From NCBI GenBank assembly GCA_024232295.1, contig JAAEPT010000123.1, forward strand, positions 24,487 through 88,486: a stretch of DNA of 64,000 nucleotides, in the 5' to 3' direction. A model generated the notes under the pieces. It saw nothing but the letters and a program-made list of their open reading frames with translations, made no database searches and was not told where the DNA came from. Shown piece after piece: positions 54,059 to 63,428 of the stretch; the stretch's first letter is position 1; each line of letters opens with the position of its first letter. Made by a program: the position numbers and the translations under genes. The stretch comes from Cytophagales bacterium. Lineage in GTDB: Bacteria > Bacteroidota > Bacteroidia > Cytophagales > JAAEPT01.

Positions 54059-54814
54059 TTAATTATTTTTTAAGAATCTCTTTAAGATCTCATTGAACTT
54101 TTGTGGTCTTTCCATCATTGGAGCATGACAACATTTATCAATGAATGTGAGTTCTGTCTTAGGAATTAATCTATTGAATTCATGTGCTACAAAAGGAGGT
54201 GTAATTGTATCATTTAATCCCCATACTAACAAAGTAGGAGCTTTAATGTTTACAATATCATCTGCCATGTTATTACGTTGAGCAGATTTTGCAATAGAAA
54301 TAATTCGTAGACACTTTGCATTACTTTTTGTAGTTGCAAAAACATGATCTACCAATTCTTCCGTTGCTACTGCTGGATCATAGAATGTATATCCTACTTT
54401 CTCTCTAATAAACTCATAATTCCCTCTTTTAGGAAAAGAACTACCCATAGAGTTTTCATAAAGACCAGAGCTTCCAGTTAATACAAGACGCTTAACTTGC
54501 TCTGGGTGTTTTAATATATAAGAAAGGCTAATATGTCCTCCCAAAGAGTTTCCAATTAATGTAAAATCGCTTAACCCTTTTAGAGAGACAAATCTCTCAA
54601 CAAATTCTGTCAAACCTTTAATACCAGCTTTCCTTAAAGGCATATCGTAAATAGGCATCAAAGGAATGATTACACGATATTCATCTTTAAAGCCATTAAT
54701 TACTTCGTCCCAATTGCTCAAAGCCCCAAATAGACCATGGAGTAATAGTAAAGTTTCTCCTTGTCCTTCATCTATATATTGGAACTCTCCTTCTTCTTTA
54801 ATTGCAAACGCCAT
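54059..54814 (-). CDS. Alpha/beta hydrolase
   Basis: 251 residues with the hydrolase fold: oxyanion region LLLHGLFGALSNWD, nucleophile elbow GNSLGGHIS (Ser near residue 93), acid in WGLNDTITPP and catalytic His in KCCHAPMMERP. No signal peptide. It is 22 bp upstream of the CBS-nadK pair. The substrate is unknown. Confidence 0.9.
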   Translation of the reverse strand: MAFAIKEEGEFQYIDEGQGETLLLLHGLFGALSNWDEVINGFKDEYRVIIPLMPIYDMPLRKAGIKGLTEFVERFVSLKGLSDFTLIGNSLGGHISLSYILKHPEQVKRLVLTGSSGLYENSMGSSFPKRGNYEFIREKVGYTFYDPAVATEELVDHVFATTKSNAKCLRIISIAKSAQRNNMADDIVNIKAPTLLVWGLNDTITPPFVAHEFNRLIPKTELTFIDKCCHAPMMERPQKFNEILKRFLKNN

Positions 54815-54939
54815 ATTCTAATATTAAAAGGTAATATTTTACAATGATGTGCAATTTAAAACAAAAAATATTAATTTTTGTATATGTTGATGGGATTTCT
54901 TTACTCAAATAAGGCTTGAACTTATTTTTATGACTTTTT

Positions 54940-55509
54940 TTATTGTTTGATATTATTGATTGTTAGCCAATTATGTAGTATTTCTAATCCTTGTTCTGAT
55001 AATATGGATTCTGGGTGAAATTGTAATCCAGTAATGGGTTTGTACTTGTGTTGTAGTGCCATTATTTCTCCCTCTTCTGTCCATGCTGAAGGAATTAAAT
55101 CATCATTTAAGTTAGTAGCAACCAAAGAATGATAACGAACAACTCTTAAATCTTTCTTAATATCTTTGAAAATGCCTTTTCTTGAATGTTTAATCAAAGA
55201 ACATTTTCCGTGCATAGGACGAGTAGCATGTATGATTTTTGCACCAAATTGTAATGCAATGGCTTGATGTCCTAAGCAAATTCCTAAAATAGGTAGCTTA
55301 TCTTGAAAGTAATTTAGTACTTCTAATAAATTTCCTGCTTTTTGAGGGGTTTCTGGGCCTGGAGAGAGTACAATGCCTTGATATTCATACTTAATAATTT
55401 CAATTAAAGGAATGTCATTCCTAAATACTTTGATTTCTATATTAAGTTGTTTAAAATAATCAACTAAGTTGTAGGTGAAAGAATCAAAATTATCGAGCAA
55501 TAAAATCAT
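54940..55509 (-). CDS. Glutamine amidotransferase, anthranilate/aminodeoxychorismate synthase component II
   Basis: 189-residue class I glutamine amidotransferase with the catalytic Cys in GICLGHQAIA (near residue 79) and the His-Glu pair in LQFHPESIL. It supplies ammonia to a chorismate-binding partner. The MHGK segment before the second motif is common in PabA and TrpG alike. No partner subunit lies nearby, so pabA and trpG cannot be told apart. Its ATG overlaps the stop of the CvpA gene (TAATG). Confidence 0.9.
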   Translation of the reverse strand: MILLLDNFDSFTYNLVDYFKQLNIEIKVFRNDIPLIEIIKYEYQGIVLSPGPETPQKAGNLLEVLNYFQDKLPILGICLGHQAIALQFGAKIIHATRPMHGKCSLIKHSRKGIFKDIKKDLRVVRYHSLVATNLNDDLIPSAWTEEGEIMALQHKYKPITGLQFHPESILSEQGLEILHNWLTINNIKQ

Positions 55510-56036
55510 TATTTTTTATCTAGTAATTCGTTGATGTTCTTTACTAAATCTTGTGAAAATGGTAATAATTGAGATACAAAATCAATAAGTACAGGGCTGT
55601 AATCTACTACGTAAGGGTATAATATTGCTCCTTGTGTTGCTTCAATTGGTAGACTTAAGTGAGCTTTATTTGTTAGCCATAAGATTACACTTAATCCAAA
55701 TGCCCATTTGAGCATTCCAAGTAAAGCTCCTCCAATGTTATCTACTACTCCTAAAAGTGTGACATCAATTATTTTTTTGAGTCCTTTCCCAATCAATGCG
55801 ACCAAAATCATAATCAATCCAAAAATTCCTAGAATGGCTAATAATGGAACCAATTTGTTGTCTTCTCCAACAAGAGGTTTGATTAACTCTACTCCTTCAT
55901 CAAAAAAACTAAAAGCACCAACTGTTGCTGCAATAAACGCAAATACTGTAGCGAATTCCATTAGTAGTCCTTTTTTGTATCCCTTATATGCACCAAATGC
56001 CAAAGGAACCAAGATTAGTATATCAATCGTCTTCAT
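55509..56036 (-). CDS. CvpA-family membrane protein
   Basis: 175 residues from the ATG at 56036 (MKTIDILILVPLAFGAYKGYKKGLL), a typical CvpA opening. The track start at 56153 overlaps yqeY and its terminator and is rejected. Four hydrophobic segments are visible, including a Gly-rich LLGVVDNIGGALLGMLKWAFG. CvpA proteins are inner-membrane proteins first linked to colicin V production; their molecular role is still unclear. Confidence 0.88.
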   Translation of the reverse strand: MKTIDILILVPLAFGAYKGYKKGLLMEFATVFAFIAATVGAFSFFDEGVELIKPLVGEDNKLVPLLAILGIFGLIMILVALIGKGLKKIIDVTLLGVVDNIGGALLGMLKWAFGLSVILWLTNKAHLSLPIEATQGAILYPYVVDYSPVLIDFVSQLLPFSQDLVKNINELLDKK

Positions 56037-56076
56037 GGTGATAGTGTTGATTATTGAAACAAGGTGGTCTAAAAAA

Positions 56077-56112
56077 TAAAACCCTCTATTGTTAGATATA
56101 GAGAGTTTTACG
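56077..56112 (-). terminator. Rho-independent terminator after yqeY
   Basis: Minus-strand hairpin AAAACTCTCTAT ATCTAAC AATAGAGGGTTTT followed by ATTTTTT, just past the yqeY stop. It separates yqeY from cvpA. Confidence 0.75.
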
Positions 56113-56118
56113 TTAATT

Positions 56119-56568
56119 CTATTGATTAAGTAACTGCTTTGTTGTTGTTGCAATTACTTTCCCTTCAGCCTTTCCAGCCAATTCTTTGGTTGCTACTCCC
56201 ATTACTTTTCCCATATCAGAAGGACCAGAAGCACCTACTTTTTCAATGATTGCTTGAATAGCTTCTTTTACTTCAGCTTCATCCATCATTTTTGGTAAAT
56301 ACTCCTCGATGATATTTGCTTCAAAAACCTCAACAGCTTTTAAATCTTCACGATTTTGTTGCTCATATATTTCAGCAGAATCTTTACGTTGTTTTACTGC
56401 TTTTAATAGAAGCTTTACTTCTTGTTCTTCTGTAAGAGTCTCTACATTCTCCTCTTTTTCAGCTAATAAAATCAATGATTTGATAGCTCTTAAAGCTTTA
56501 AGTTTGTCTTTCTCTTTTGCCAACATTGCTTTTTTCATGTCAGCTTCTACTTGTTTTCTTAGACTCAT
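56119..56568 (-). CDS. GatB/YqeY-domain protein
   Basis: 149 residues from the ATG at 56568 (MSLRKQVEADMKKAMLAKEKDKL). The track start at 56634 adds a basic leader outside the family. Features are KALRAIKSLILLAEKEE, LLLKAVKQRKDSAEIYEQ, IIEEYLPKMM and the end ASGPSDMGKVMGVATKELAGKAEGK. YqeY proteins resemble the tail domain of GatB amidotransferases and are thought to bind tRNA. It is divergent from pdxJ across 91 bp. Confidence 0.9.
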   Translation of the reverse strand: MSLRKQVEADMKKAMLAKEKDKLKALRAIKSLILLAEKEENVETLTEEQEVKLLLKAVKQRKDSAEIYEQQNREDLKAVEVFEANIIEEYLPKMMDEAEVKEAIQAIIEKVGASGPSDMGKVMGVATKELAGKAEGKVIATTTKQLLNQ

Positions 56569-56659
56569 AAACTTAAAAGTTTTATTTTTGTAATTATTAA
56601 GTAAAGGTATAAAGATACATTTTCTTTGCCTCATTCACTAAGGATAAGTACTAATTTCT

Positions 56660-57373
56660 ATGACTAGATTAAGTGTAAATGTTAATAAAATAGCTACGCT
56701 AAGAAATGCTAGAGGAGGAGATAATCCAAATTTGGTAAAAGTAGCATTGGATTGTGAGCGTTTTGGTGCTCAAGGAATTACTGTTCATCCTCGACCAGAT
56801 GAAAGACATATTCGTTATCAAGATGTACTTGATTTGAACGAAGTCATCACTACAGAATTTAATATTGAAGGAAATCCTGATGAACGTTTTATTGAGCTAG
56901 TAAAAGAAGTGAAGCCAGCTCAAGTAACATTAGTGCCTGATGCTGAAGATGCAATTACTTCAAATGCTGGTTGGGATACAATTGCAAATAAAGATCACTT
57001 GAAAGAATTAGTAAATACTTTCAAAGAAGATGGAATTAGAGTTTCAATTTTTGTGGATCCTGACCCAAAAATGGTAGAAGGTGCTTATGAAGTGGGAGCT
57101 GATAGAATAGAGCTTTACACAGAACCCTATGCTGAGGGATATTCTGATGATCGAGAAAAAGCAGTTGCTGATTATATCATTGCCGCGAAGAAAGCTGAAG
57201 AACTAGGTTTAGGTTTGAATGCAGGGCATGATTTAGATTTAGATAACTTGAGATATTTTGCCAAGCAAATTCCTAATTTGTTAGAGGTATCTATTGGTCA
57301 TGCATTAGTTTGTGATGCTTTGTACTATGGATTAGAGAATACAATTCAATTGTATAGAAGAGAATTAACATAA
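56660..57373 (+). CDS. pdxJ: Pyridoxine 5'-phosphate synthase
   Basis: 237-residue TIM-barrel enzyme that condenses 1-deoxyxylulose 5-phosphate with 3-amino-2-oxopropyl phosphate in DXP-dependent vitamin B6 synthesis. Signature segments are [61 protein letters not shown] and [12 protein letters not shown]. Normal length. The next gene begins 14 bp downstream. The PLP-dependent aminotransferases of the glycan cluster would draw on its product. Confidence 0.95.
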   Translation: MTRLSVNVNKIATLRNARGGDNPNLVKVALDCERFGAQGITVHPRPDERHIRYQDVLDLNEVITTEFNIEGNPDERFIELVKEVKPAQVTLVPDAEDAITSNAGWDTIANKDHLKELVNTFKEDGIRVSIFVDPDPKMVEGAYEVGADRIELYTEPYAEGYSDDREKAVADYIIAAKKAEELGLGLNAGHDLDLDNLRYFAKQIPNLLEVSIGHALVCDALYYGLENTIQLYRRELT

Positions 57374-57387
57374 GAATTTTATTGGTT

Positions 57388-58149
57388 ATGAAATTAAATT
57401 ATAGAGTAGAGGGTGAAGGCACTCCTATGATTATTTTACATGGTCTTTTTGGAGCATTAGATAATTGGCTTTCATTAGCTAAGATTTTTGCCAAAGGAGG
57501 TAAAAAAGTTTATTTAGTTGATCAAAGAAATCATGGTAAATCTCCACATAGTGAAGAACATCATTATCATGCAATGGCTGATGATTTGAACGAATTTATT
57601 GAAGATCACCAAATTGAACAACCACTAATTGTTGGACATTCCATGGGAGGGAAGACACTTATGCGTTTTTCAGTGAAGTATCCAGAAAAACTGTCCAAGA
57701 TGATTATTGTGGATATTGCTCCTCGTTATTATCCAATTCATCACCGAACAATTATTGATGGTTTGAAAGCGGTGAAGGTAGAAACTGTGAAAACTAGAAG
57801 GGAAGCAGAAAAGCGTCTTGAACCTTTTGTGAAAGAATTGGGGTTACGTCAATTTTTGCTAAAAAATATGGTGAGAACAGGAGATCATTATGCTTGGAAG
57901 GTTAATTTATCTGTGATTGATCAAGAGATTGAAAATATTGGAGAAGCTTTGCCTATAAAGGCTGTTTGCAATGTTCCTGTATTATTCTTGAGTGGTGGTG
58001 CTTCTGATTATGTGAAAGAAGAAGATCATTCTCATATTTTGAAGCATTTTCCAAATGCTAGTTTTAAAGTACTTGAAGGAGCTGGACACTGGTTACATGC
58101 TGAGAAACCACAGGAAACAATTTCAATTATAGAGGATTATTTCTCATAA
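57388..58149 (+). CDS. Alpha/beta hydrolase, YbfF-like
   Basis: 253 residues from the ATG at 57388. The track start at 57382 is a TTG two codons earlier. Motifs are ILHGLFGALDNWLSLAK, LVDQRNHGKSPH, nucleophile elbow VGHSMGGKTLM and catalytic His in AGHWLHAEKP. These resemble the YbfF/esterase group of small acyl hydrolases. It is between pdxJ and the tetrapyrrole-methylase-type gene in a short co-directional set. Substrate unknown. Confidence 0.9.
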   Translation: MKLNYRVEGEGTPMIILHGLFGALDNWLSLAKIFAKGGKKVYLVDQRNHGKSPHSEEHHYHAMADDLNEFIEDHQIEQPLIVGHSMGGKTLMRFSVKYPEKLSKMIIVDIAPRYYPIHHRTIIDGLKAVKVETVKTRREAEKRLEPFVKELGLRQFLLKNMVRTGDHYAWKVNLSVIDQEIENIGEALPIKAVCNVPVLFLSGGASDYVKEEDHSHILKHFPNASFKVLEGAGHWLHAEKPQETISIIEDYFS

Positions 58150-58159
58150 AAAATTAAAA

Positions 58160-58882
58160 GTGTCTGAACAAACAAAAAATAAGATCACACTCTTTTTATT
58201 ACCCACTGTTTTAGCCCCTAAAACAGAAAAAGAGGTATTAGCTCCCCATGTTTTAGAAACGATTAAGGAACTTGATTGTTTCTTGGTAGAAAATATACGT
58301 TCTGCTCGTAGATTTATTAGCTCTTTACGACTGGGTAAAGTGATTGAGGATTTACAGTTTGAGGTGGTTGATAAAAAGACTAAGCCAGAAGTAATTGATA
58401 AGATTTTCAAGAAGTTTAAAGGAAAGGATATTGGTGTTTTGTCTGAAGCTGGTTGTCCCGGTGTAGCAGATCCAGGAGCATTGGCTGTGGCTTATGCTCA
58501 TAGGAAAGAGATCAAGGTTGTTCCTTTGGTAGGACCATCTTCTATACTGTTGTCTTTGATGGCTTCAGGTATGAATGGACAGTCTTTTGCATTTCATGGT
58601 TATTTGCCAATTGATAAAAAAGATAGGGTTTTGAAAATTAAAGAGTTGGAGAAAAATCTTTACCATAAAAATCAAACTCAACTATTTATTGAAACTCCTT
58701 TTCGAAATAATCAGTTGTTAAAAGACTTATTAGAAAACTGTCATAATAATACACTTTTGTGTGTTGCTTGTGATGTGACTAGTGAAGATGAATTTATTGA
58801 AACTCGTCCAGTTCATGAGTGGAAACAAAAGAAAGGTTTAGATTTTCATAAAAGACCAACAATATTTTTGTTAGGAAATTAA
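58160..58882 (+). CDS. SAM-dependent methyltransferase, RsmI/tetrapyrrole-methylase fold
   Basis: 240 residues starting at a GTG (58160), 10 bp after the hydrolase stop; no upstream ATG fits. It has the RsmI-like parts FLLPTVLAP, CFLVENIRSARRFIS, GVLSEAGCPGVADPGA, VVPLVGPSSILLSLMASG and FIETPFRNNQLL. RsmI proteins 2'-O-methylate C1402 of 16S rRNA. This shorter relative is common in Bacteroidota, and its exact target is not certain. Confidence 0.88.
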   Translation: MSEQTKNKITLFLLPTVLAPKTEKEVLAPHVLETIKELDCFLVENIRSARRFISSLRLGKVIEDLQFEVVDKKTKPEVIDKIFKKFKGKDIGVLSEAGCPGVADPGALAVAYAHRKEIKVVPLVGPSSILLSLMASGMNGQSFAFHGYLPIDKKDRVLKIKELEKNLYHKNQTQLFIETPFRNNQLLKDLLENCHNNTLLCVACDVTSEDEFIETRPVHEWKQKKGLDFHKRPTIFLLGN

Positions 58883-58982
58883 TCATTATATATCTCTTAA
58901 AAAGTCTGAGGTTTCATATTGTGAAACTTAATTGTAATTTAGGGGTTCGTTTTGAAGACTTTAATAATAAAGAAAAAATAAT

Positions 58983-60239
58983 ATGCCATATTTATTTACA
59001 TCAGAGTCTGTGTCTGAAGGGCATCCAGATAAGATTGCAGACCAAATTTCAGATGCTTTAATTGATAATTTTTTAGCATTTGATAAAGAGTCTAAAGTTG
59101 CATGTGAAACTTTAGTAACTACTGGACAGGTAGTATTAGCAGGAGAGGTAAAGACATCAACATACTTGGATGTTCAAAAAATTGCGAGAGAAGTAATTAA
59201 TAAGATTGGATATACAAAAGGAGAATATCAATTTGATGGTAATTCTTGTGGAGTATTATCTGCTATTCATGAGCAATCTCAAGATATTAATAGAGGAATT
59301 GATAGAGTAACAAAAGAGGAACAAGGAGCTGGTGATCAAGGAATGATGTTTGGTTATGCAACAAATGAAACTCCAAACTATATGCCTTTGGCTTTAGAGT
59401 TGTCTCACTTGTTATTAAAGGAATTAGCTGTTCTTAGAAGAGAAGGAAAAGATATTGATTATTTGCGTCCAGATGCAAAAGCTCAAGTAACAATTGAATA
59501 CTCTGATGAGAATAAACCTTTGAGAATAGATGCAATTGTTGTTTCTACTCAGCATGATGATTTTGATATTGATGATGAACGTATGTTATCAAAAATCAAA
59601 GAAGATATTGTTTCTATCTTAGTTCCTAGAGTAAAGTCAAAATTACCAGAAGATGTTCAAACTTTGTTCAATGATGAGATTAAATACCATATTAACCCAA
59701 CAGGGAAATTTGTGATTGGTGGACCTCATGGAGATACAGGTTTAACTGGTAGAAAGATTATTGTTGATACTTATGGTGGTAAAGGTGCTCACGGTGGTGG
59801 TGCATTTTCTGGAAAAGATCCATCTAAGGTAGATCGTTCTGCAGCTTATGCAACTCGTCATATTGCAAAGAACTTAGTTGCTGCTGGTATTGCTGATGAA
59901 GTATTGGTACAAGTGTCTTATGCAATTGGAGTAGTAGAGCCAATGGGTGTTTTTGTAGATACTTATGGAACTGCCAAGGTTGATATGAATGATGGAGAAA
60001 TTGCAAAAATTGTAAGTGAAGTATTTGATATGCGTCCTTATGCTATTGAAGAGCGTTTGAAGTTAAGAAATCCTATTTATTCTGAAACTGCAGCTTATGG
60101 TCACATGGGTAGAACTTCTGAAATAGTAACCAAAGTCTTTACTTCTCCAGGAGGAGAGTCTGTAAGTCATCAAGTAGAATTGTTTACTTGGGAAAAATTA
60201 GACTATGTAGAGAAAGTAAAAGAAGCTTTTGGAAAATAA
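58983..60239 (+). CDS. metK: S-adenosylmethionine synthetase
   Basis: 418 residues. Start [28 protein letters not shown] motif [15 protein letters not shown], phosphate loop [20 protein letters not shown], and late signature [12 protein letters not shown]. It makes SAM from methionine and ATP, the cofactor for the methylase and radical SAM proteins encoded nearby. The 100-bp leader carries an inverted repeat (GTTTCA/TGAAAC at 58911-58927) but no recognisable SAM riboswitch. A strong terminator follows. Confidence 0.96.
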   Translation: MPYLFTSESVSEGHPDKIADQISDALIDNFLAFDKESKVACETLVTTGQVVLAGEVKTSTYLDVQKIAREVINKIGYTKGEYQFDGNSCGVLSAIHEQSQDINRGIDRVTKEEQGAGDQGMMFGYATNETPNYMPLALELSHLLLKELAVLRREGKDIDYLRPDAKAQVTIEYSDENKPLRIDAIVVSTQHDDFDIDDERMLSKIKEDIVSILVPRVKSKLPEDVQTLFNDEIKYHINPTGKFVIGGPHGDTGLTGRKIIVDTYGGKGAHGGGAFSGKDPSKVDRSAAYATRHIAKNLVAAGIADEVLVQVSYAIGVVEPMGVFVDTYGTAKVDMNDGEIAKIVSEVFDMRPYAIEERLKLRNPIYSETAAYGHMGRTSEIVTKVFTSPGGESVSHQVELFTWEKLDYVEKVKEAFGK

Positions 60240-60263
60240 TATATATCTAATTGTATAGATAAT

Positions 60264-60296
60264 AAAAAAGGTGTTCATTTTTGAGACACCTTTTTT
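60264..60296. terminator. Bidirectional terminator between metK and hemA
   Basis: Hairpin AAAAAAGGTGT TCATTTTTGAG ACACCTTTTTT. The perfect 11-bp stem starts with A-run and ends with T-run, so it can serve both convergent genes. Confidence 0.88.
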
Positions 60297-60322
60297 ATTG
60301 TTTAATATATTTTGTTAAGGAC

Positions 60323-61594
60323 TTACTTTTGAAGTTCTTCTTGTTTTTCTAAGTTAAATATATCATTTAATACATCAATCAAAGTTTCTGCTTCCCCTCT
60401 TTTACAAGCTGCCTTTAATTGTAATACAGGTAATTTAATTATTTTCTGCATCATCGTTTGAGTAACCATTTCAACAGCTTTGATTTCTTCTTCAGAAAGT
60501 TGCTTCATATAGCGATTCATCTCTTCTTGACGAATAGTTTCTAAAGCTCCCTTTAATTTCTGAATGGTTGGAGAAACTTCCATTTCTTTACCCCACTCCT
60601 GTAATTTTATGATAGCCTCTTCAATGATAGCTTCTACTTGAGGAATTGAGTCAATTCGTTTTTGTAGAGCTTCATTTGTTTTATTCTGAATCTTGTCAAT
60701 GTCAAATAGAACAACCCCATTATTTTTTTCAATGTTAGGGTCGATATTTCTAGGCACAGCCATATCAATGAAATACTTAAAAGAAAGAACTTCTACTTCC
60801 TTCATTTTCTCTTCAGTAATAAGAGGAGTTGGCATTGATACAGATGAAACAATAACATCTGATTTTTGAATTTCTTCCCACATATTCTCAAAAGAAACAG
60901 CCGTAAAACCACATTCATTAGCTAATGCTGTCGCTTTACTATGTGTTCTATTTGCTATAAATACATTAGAAAAATCAGATCCTTGTAAGTTTCTACATAC
61001 ATCAGCTCCCATTTCTCCTAGTCCTAAAATAAGAATACGAGGTTCTCTAAAAATTGCAGTTAATTCATCAATGAGTTCTACAGTAGCATAAGATACAGAG
61101 GCTGCTCCATCTCTAAATGGTGTTTCTTGTGTAACTCTTTTATTAGTGAAGAAAATAGCATGCATCAAGTGGTGTAAAAAAGGACCAGCCATTTCTAGAT
61201 CAGCAGACCATTGGTAAGCATTTTTTACTTGGTTGCTGATTTGAATGTCTCCAACCACTTGAGATTCCAAACCCATAGATACTCTAAAAAGGTGTTCTAT
61301 TGCTTGGTTTGTGTCAGTAATATTCTTAAAATAGTTGCTGTACTTTTCTGTAGTATTGATCGTTCCTTTACGAATACCAATAAGTTTTATTAACTCTTCG
61401 CTAAGATCTTTAGGAGAAGAATAGTAAATCTCTGTTCGATTACAAGTTGATAATATTAATGCTTCTGTAATTGATGTAAAGTCCTTAATCTGTTGAAATA
61501 ACAGCTTAGTTTCTTGCTCAGAAAGGGCAATTTGCTCTCTAATTTCAACAGGTGCTGTTTTGTATGAAAGACTAAGGGCTTTAAATTGTATCAT
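60323..61594 (-). CDS. hemA: Glutamyl-tRNA reductase
   Basis: 423 residues, first committed step of C5 haem synthesis: reduces glutamyl-tRNA to glutamate-1-semialdehyde with NADPH. The active-site Cys is in ILSTCNRTEIYY (near residue 50). Next come SQVVGDIQISNQVKNAYQ, the NADPH-binding ILGLGEMGADVCRNL and a C-terminal helical dimerisation domain. It is slightly longer than average but complete. It is divergent from the histidine kinase gene at 61708. Confidence 0.94.
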   Translation of the reverse strand: MIQFKALSLSYKTAPVEIREQIALSEQETKLLFQQIKDFTSITEALILSTCNRTEIYYSSPKDLSEELIKLIGIRKGTINTTEKYSNYFKNITDTNQAIEHLFRVSMGLESQVVGDIQISNQVKNAYQWSADLEMAGPFLHHLMHAIFFTNKRVTQETPFRDGAASVSYATVELIDELTAIFREPRILILGLGEMGADVCRNLQGSDFSNVFIANRTHSKATALANECGFTAVSFENMWEEIQKSDVIVSSVSMPTPLITEEKMKEVEVLSFKYFIDMAVPRNIDPNIEKNNGVVLFDIDKIQNKTNEALQKRIDSIPQVEAIIEEAIIKLQEWGKEMEVSPTIQKLKGALETIRQEEMNRYMKQLSEEEIKAVEMVTQTMMQKIIKLPVLQLKAACKRGEAETLIDVLNDIFNLEKQEELQK

Positions 61595-61619
61595 AAGTAT
61601 CTATCTAATTCTACAATAA

Positions 61620-61627
61620 CAAATGTA
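61620..61627 (-). promoter_or_regulatory. Bacteroidota -7 box before hemA
   Basis: Minus-strand TACATTTG fits TAnnTTTG and lies 25 bp before the hemA ATG. No convincing -33 partner was found. Motif-level evidence only. Confidence 0.4.
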
Positions 61628-61707
61628 CACTCTAATTTGTAAAGTGTAAAATAAACCAATTAGTTAGGTGTTTAATTTATACTTATTTTAAATAGTATTT
61701 TACCATT

Positions 61708-63231
61708 ATGAAATTGGCTTCGTATTCTAAACAGCAGATAGGAAAGATAGGTTTGATTGTAGTCGCAATTTTAATTTTTTTTCTATCAACCCTTTACACC
61801 AATCAAGTAGTCAAAAGAATTGCTAAAGAAGAAGAGGAAAAAGTACGCCTTTGGGCAACTGCTATCCAAGAAAAAGCAAAGTTAGTGAAGTATACTCAAG
61901 AGCTTTTTGCAAGGTTGGAAAATGAGGAGCGAAAGAAAGGAGAATTATGGGCTGAGGGAATGAGACAACTCATTACAGCAGAAAGTGGTCAAAATATTAA
62001 TTTTGTGTTTGAGGTTGTGAAAGGTAATGAGACATTACCAGTAATTTTGACTGATGAAAATGGAACAGTCATTTCTTCTCGAAACCTTGATGAAACGATT
62101 ACAAAAGATGAGGACTATTTCAAAAAAGAGATTGAAGAGATGAAAAATCTCCATCTTCCAATTGAAATAAATATTTTAGGGAAGACAAAGAACTATTTAT
62201 ATTATAGAGATTCCCATCTTTTTGTAGAGTTGAGAGAAAATCTAAATGGCTTAATCAGTTCATTTATTTCTGAGGTGGTAATTAATTCAGCCTCATTACC
62301 TGTAATTTATACAGATAGTACACAGGAAAATGTATTGGCTTTTGGGAATCTGGGTAAAGAAGATTTATTGGTCAATGATAGTAGTTATTTCAAAACAAGA
62401 ATTCTAGAAATGAGGGTGGAGAATACACCACTTATTGTTGATTTTGGGAATGGTGAAGTAAATTATATTTTTTATCAAGAATCATTACTGCGTAAACAAT
62501 TACGTTTTTATCCTTACATACAATTTGCCATTATTGGTGTTTTTATCTTGGTTGCTTATAGTTTTTTTAATTCCAATAGAAAAGCAGAACAGAATCAAGT
62601 TTGGGTAGGGATGTCTAAGGAAACAGCTCATCAATTGGGAACACCTATTTCTTCTTTGCTAGCATGGGTAGAGTTGTTGGAAGCACAATATGAAGATGAG
62701 ATGGCAGTTGGTGAAATGAAAAAAGACATTGACAGGCTTCAAACAATTGCAGATCGATTCTCTAAAATTGGCTCAAAACCTATTCTTGAAGAATATGTAT
62801 TGTCAGAAGTTTTAGAAAATGCACTCACTTATCTTAAAAAAAGAGTCTCCAAGCATGTCTCTTTTGAATTGAATGGAGATTTATCAGCAAAAGTACTTCT
62901 TAATTTGTCTTTGTTTGAGTGGGTAGTTGAAAACCTTACCAAAAATGCTGTAGATGCAATGGAAGGAAGAGGTAAGATTACATATATCATTTCTAGAGAA
63001 GGAGACAAAATTGTGTTAGATGTAAAGGATACAGGAAAAGGAATTGCAAGAGGGAAGCAGAAAAAAGTTTTTGACCCAGGTTTTACCACAAAGAAAAGAG
63101 GATGGGGACTTGGATTAACACTTGTCAAGCGAATTGTTGAAATTTACCATAAAGGAAGCATTTTTGTCAAAGAATCAGAACAAGATAAAGGAACAACTTT
63201 TCGTATTTTATTGAAGGAAAGAGAGAAATAA
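61708..63231 (+). CDS. Membrane sensor histidine kinase with duplicated sensor segment
   Basis: 507 residues. Membrane helices lie at about residues 13-31 and 270-290, with a periplasmic region of about 240 residues between them. That region contains two similar units (LPVILTDENG...DYFKKEIEEM...KNYLYYRDS and LPVIYTDSTQ...SYFKTRILEM...VNYIFYQES). The kinase core has the H-box SKETAHQLGTPISSLLAW (His near residue 309), N-box NLTKNAVDAM, DTGKGIARG and RGWGLGLTLVKR. No response regulator is adjacent, so it is an orphan kinase. The ligand is unknown. Confidence 0.9.
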   Translation: MKLASYSKQQIGKIGLIVVAILIFFLSTLYTNQVVKRIAKEEEEKVRLWATAIQEKAKLVKYTQELFARLENEERKKGELWAEGMRQLITAESGQNINFVFEVVKGNETLPVILTDENGTVISSRNLDETITKDEDYFKKEIEEMKNLHLPIEINILGKTKNYLYYRDSHLFVELRENLNGLISSFISEVVINSASLPVIYTDSTQENVLAFGNLGKEDLLVNDSSYFKTRILEMRVENTPLIVDFGNGEVNYIFYQESLLRKQLRFYPYIQFAIIGVFILVAYSFFNSNRKAEQNQVWVGMSKETAHQLGTPISSLLAWVELLEAQYEDEMAVGEMKKDIDRLQTIADRFSKIGSKPILEEYVLSEVLENALTYLKKRVSKHVSFELNGDLSAKVLLNLSLFEWVVENLTKNAVDAMEGRGKITYIISREGDKIVLDVKDTGKGIARGKQKKVFDPGFTTKKRGWGLGLTLVKRIVEIYHKGSIFVKESEQDKGTTFRILLKEREK

Positions 63232-63428
63232 TTTGACGTTTTTTACATAGTACTGAGTCATATTTAGAAAAAACTCTATTTCTCTGAAAATTTGTTTTTT
63301 AAACTTTGGAATAAGTAGAATAAAAATCTAATTTTACGAATCGATTTTTAAAGGCAAGAACTTTATTAATACAAATAAGTTTACTTTCCTTTTTAATCAT
63401 TTTAGAGAATACTATATATAAAACATAA

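Noticed and set aside
55708-56079. 123-aa plus ORF opposite cvpA
   Set aside because: Antisense of a well-supported CvpA gene; its composition mirrors the hydrophobic codons of the other strand.
58144-58410. 88-aa minus ORF opposite the RsmI-like gene
   Set aside because: Fully antisense to a conserved methylase.
58883-58982. SAM riboswitch before metK
   Set aside because: The leader is only 100 bp, has one short inverted repeat (GTTTCA/TGAAAC) and no recognisable SAM aptamer core or expression platform.
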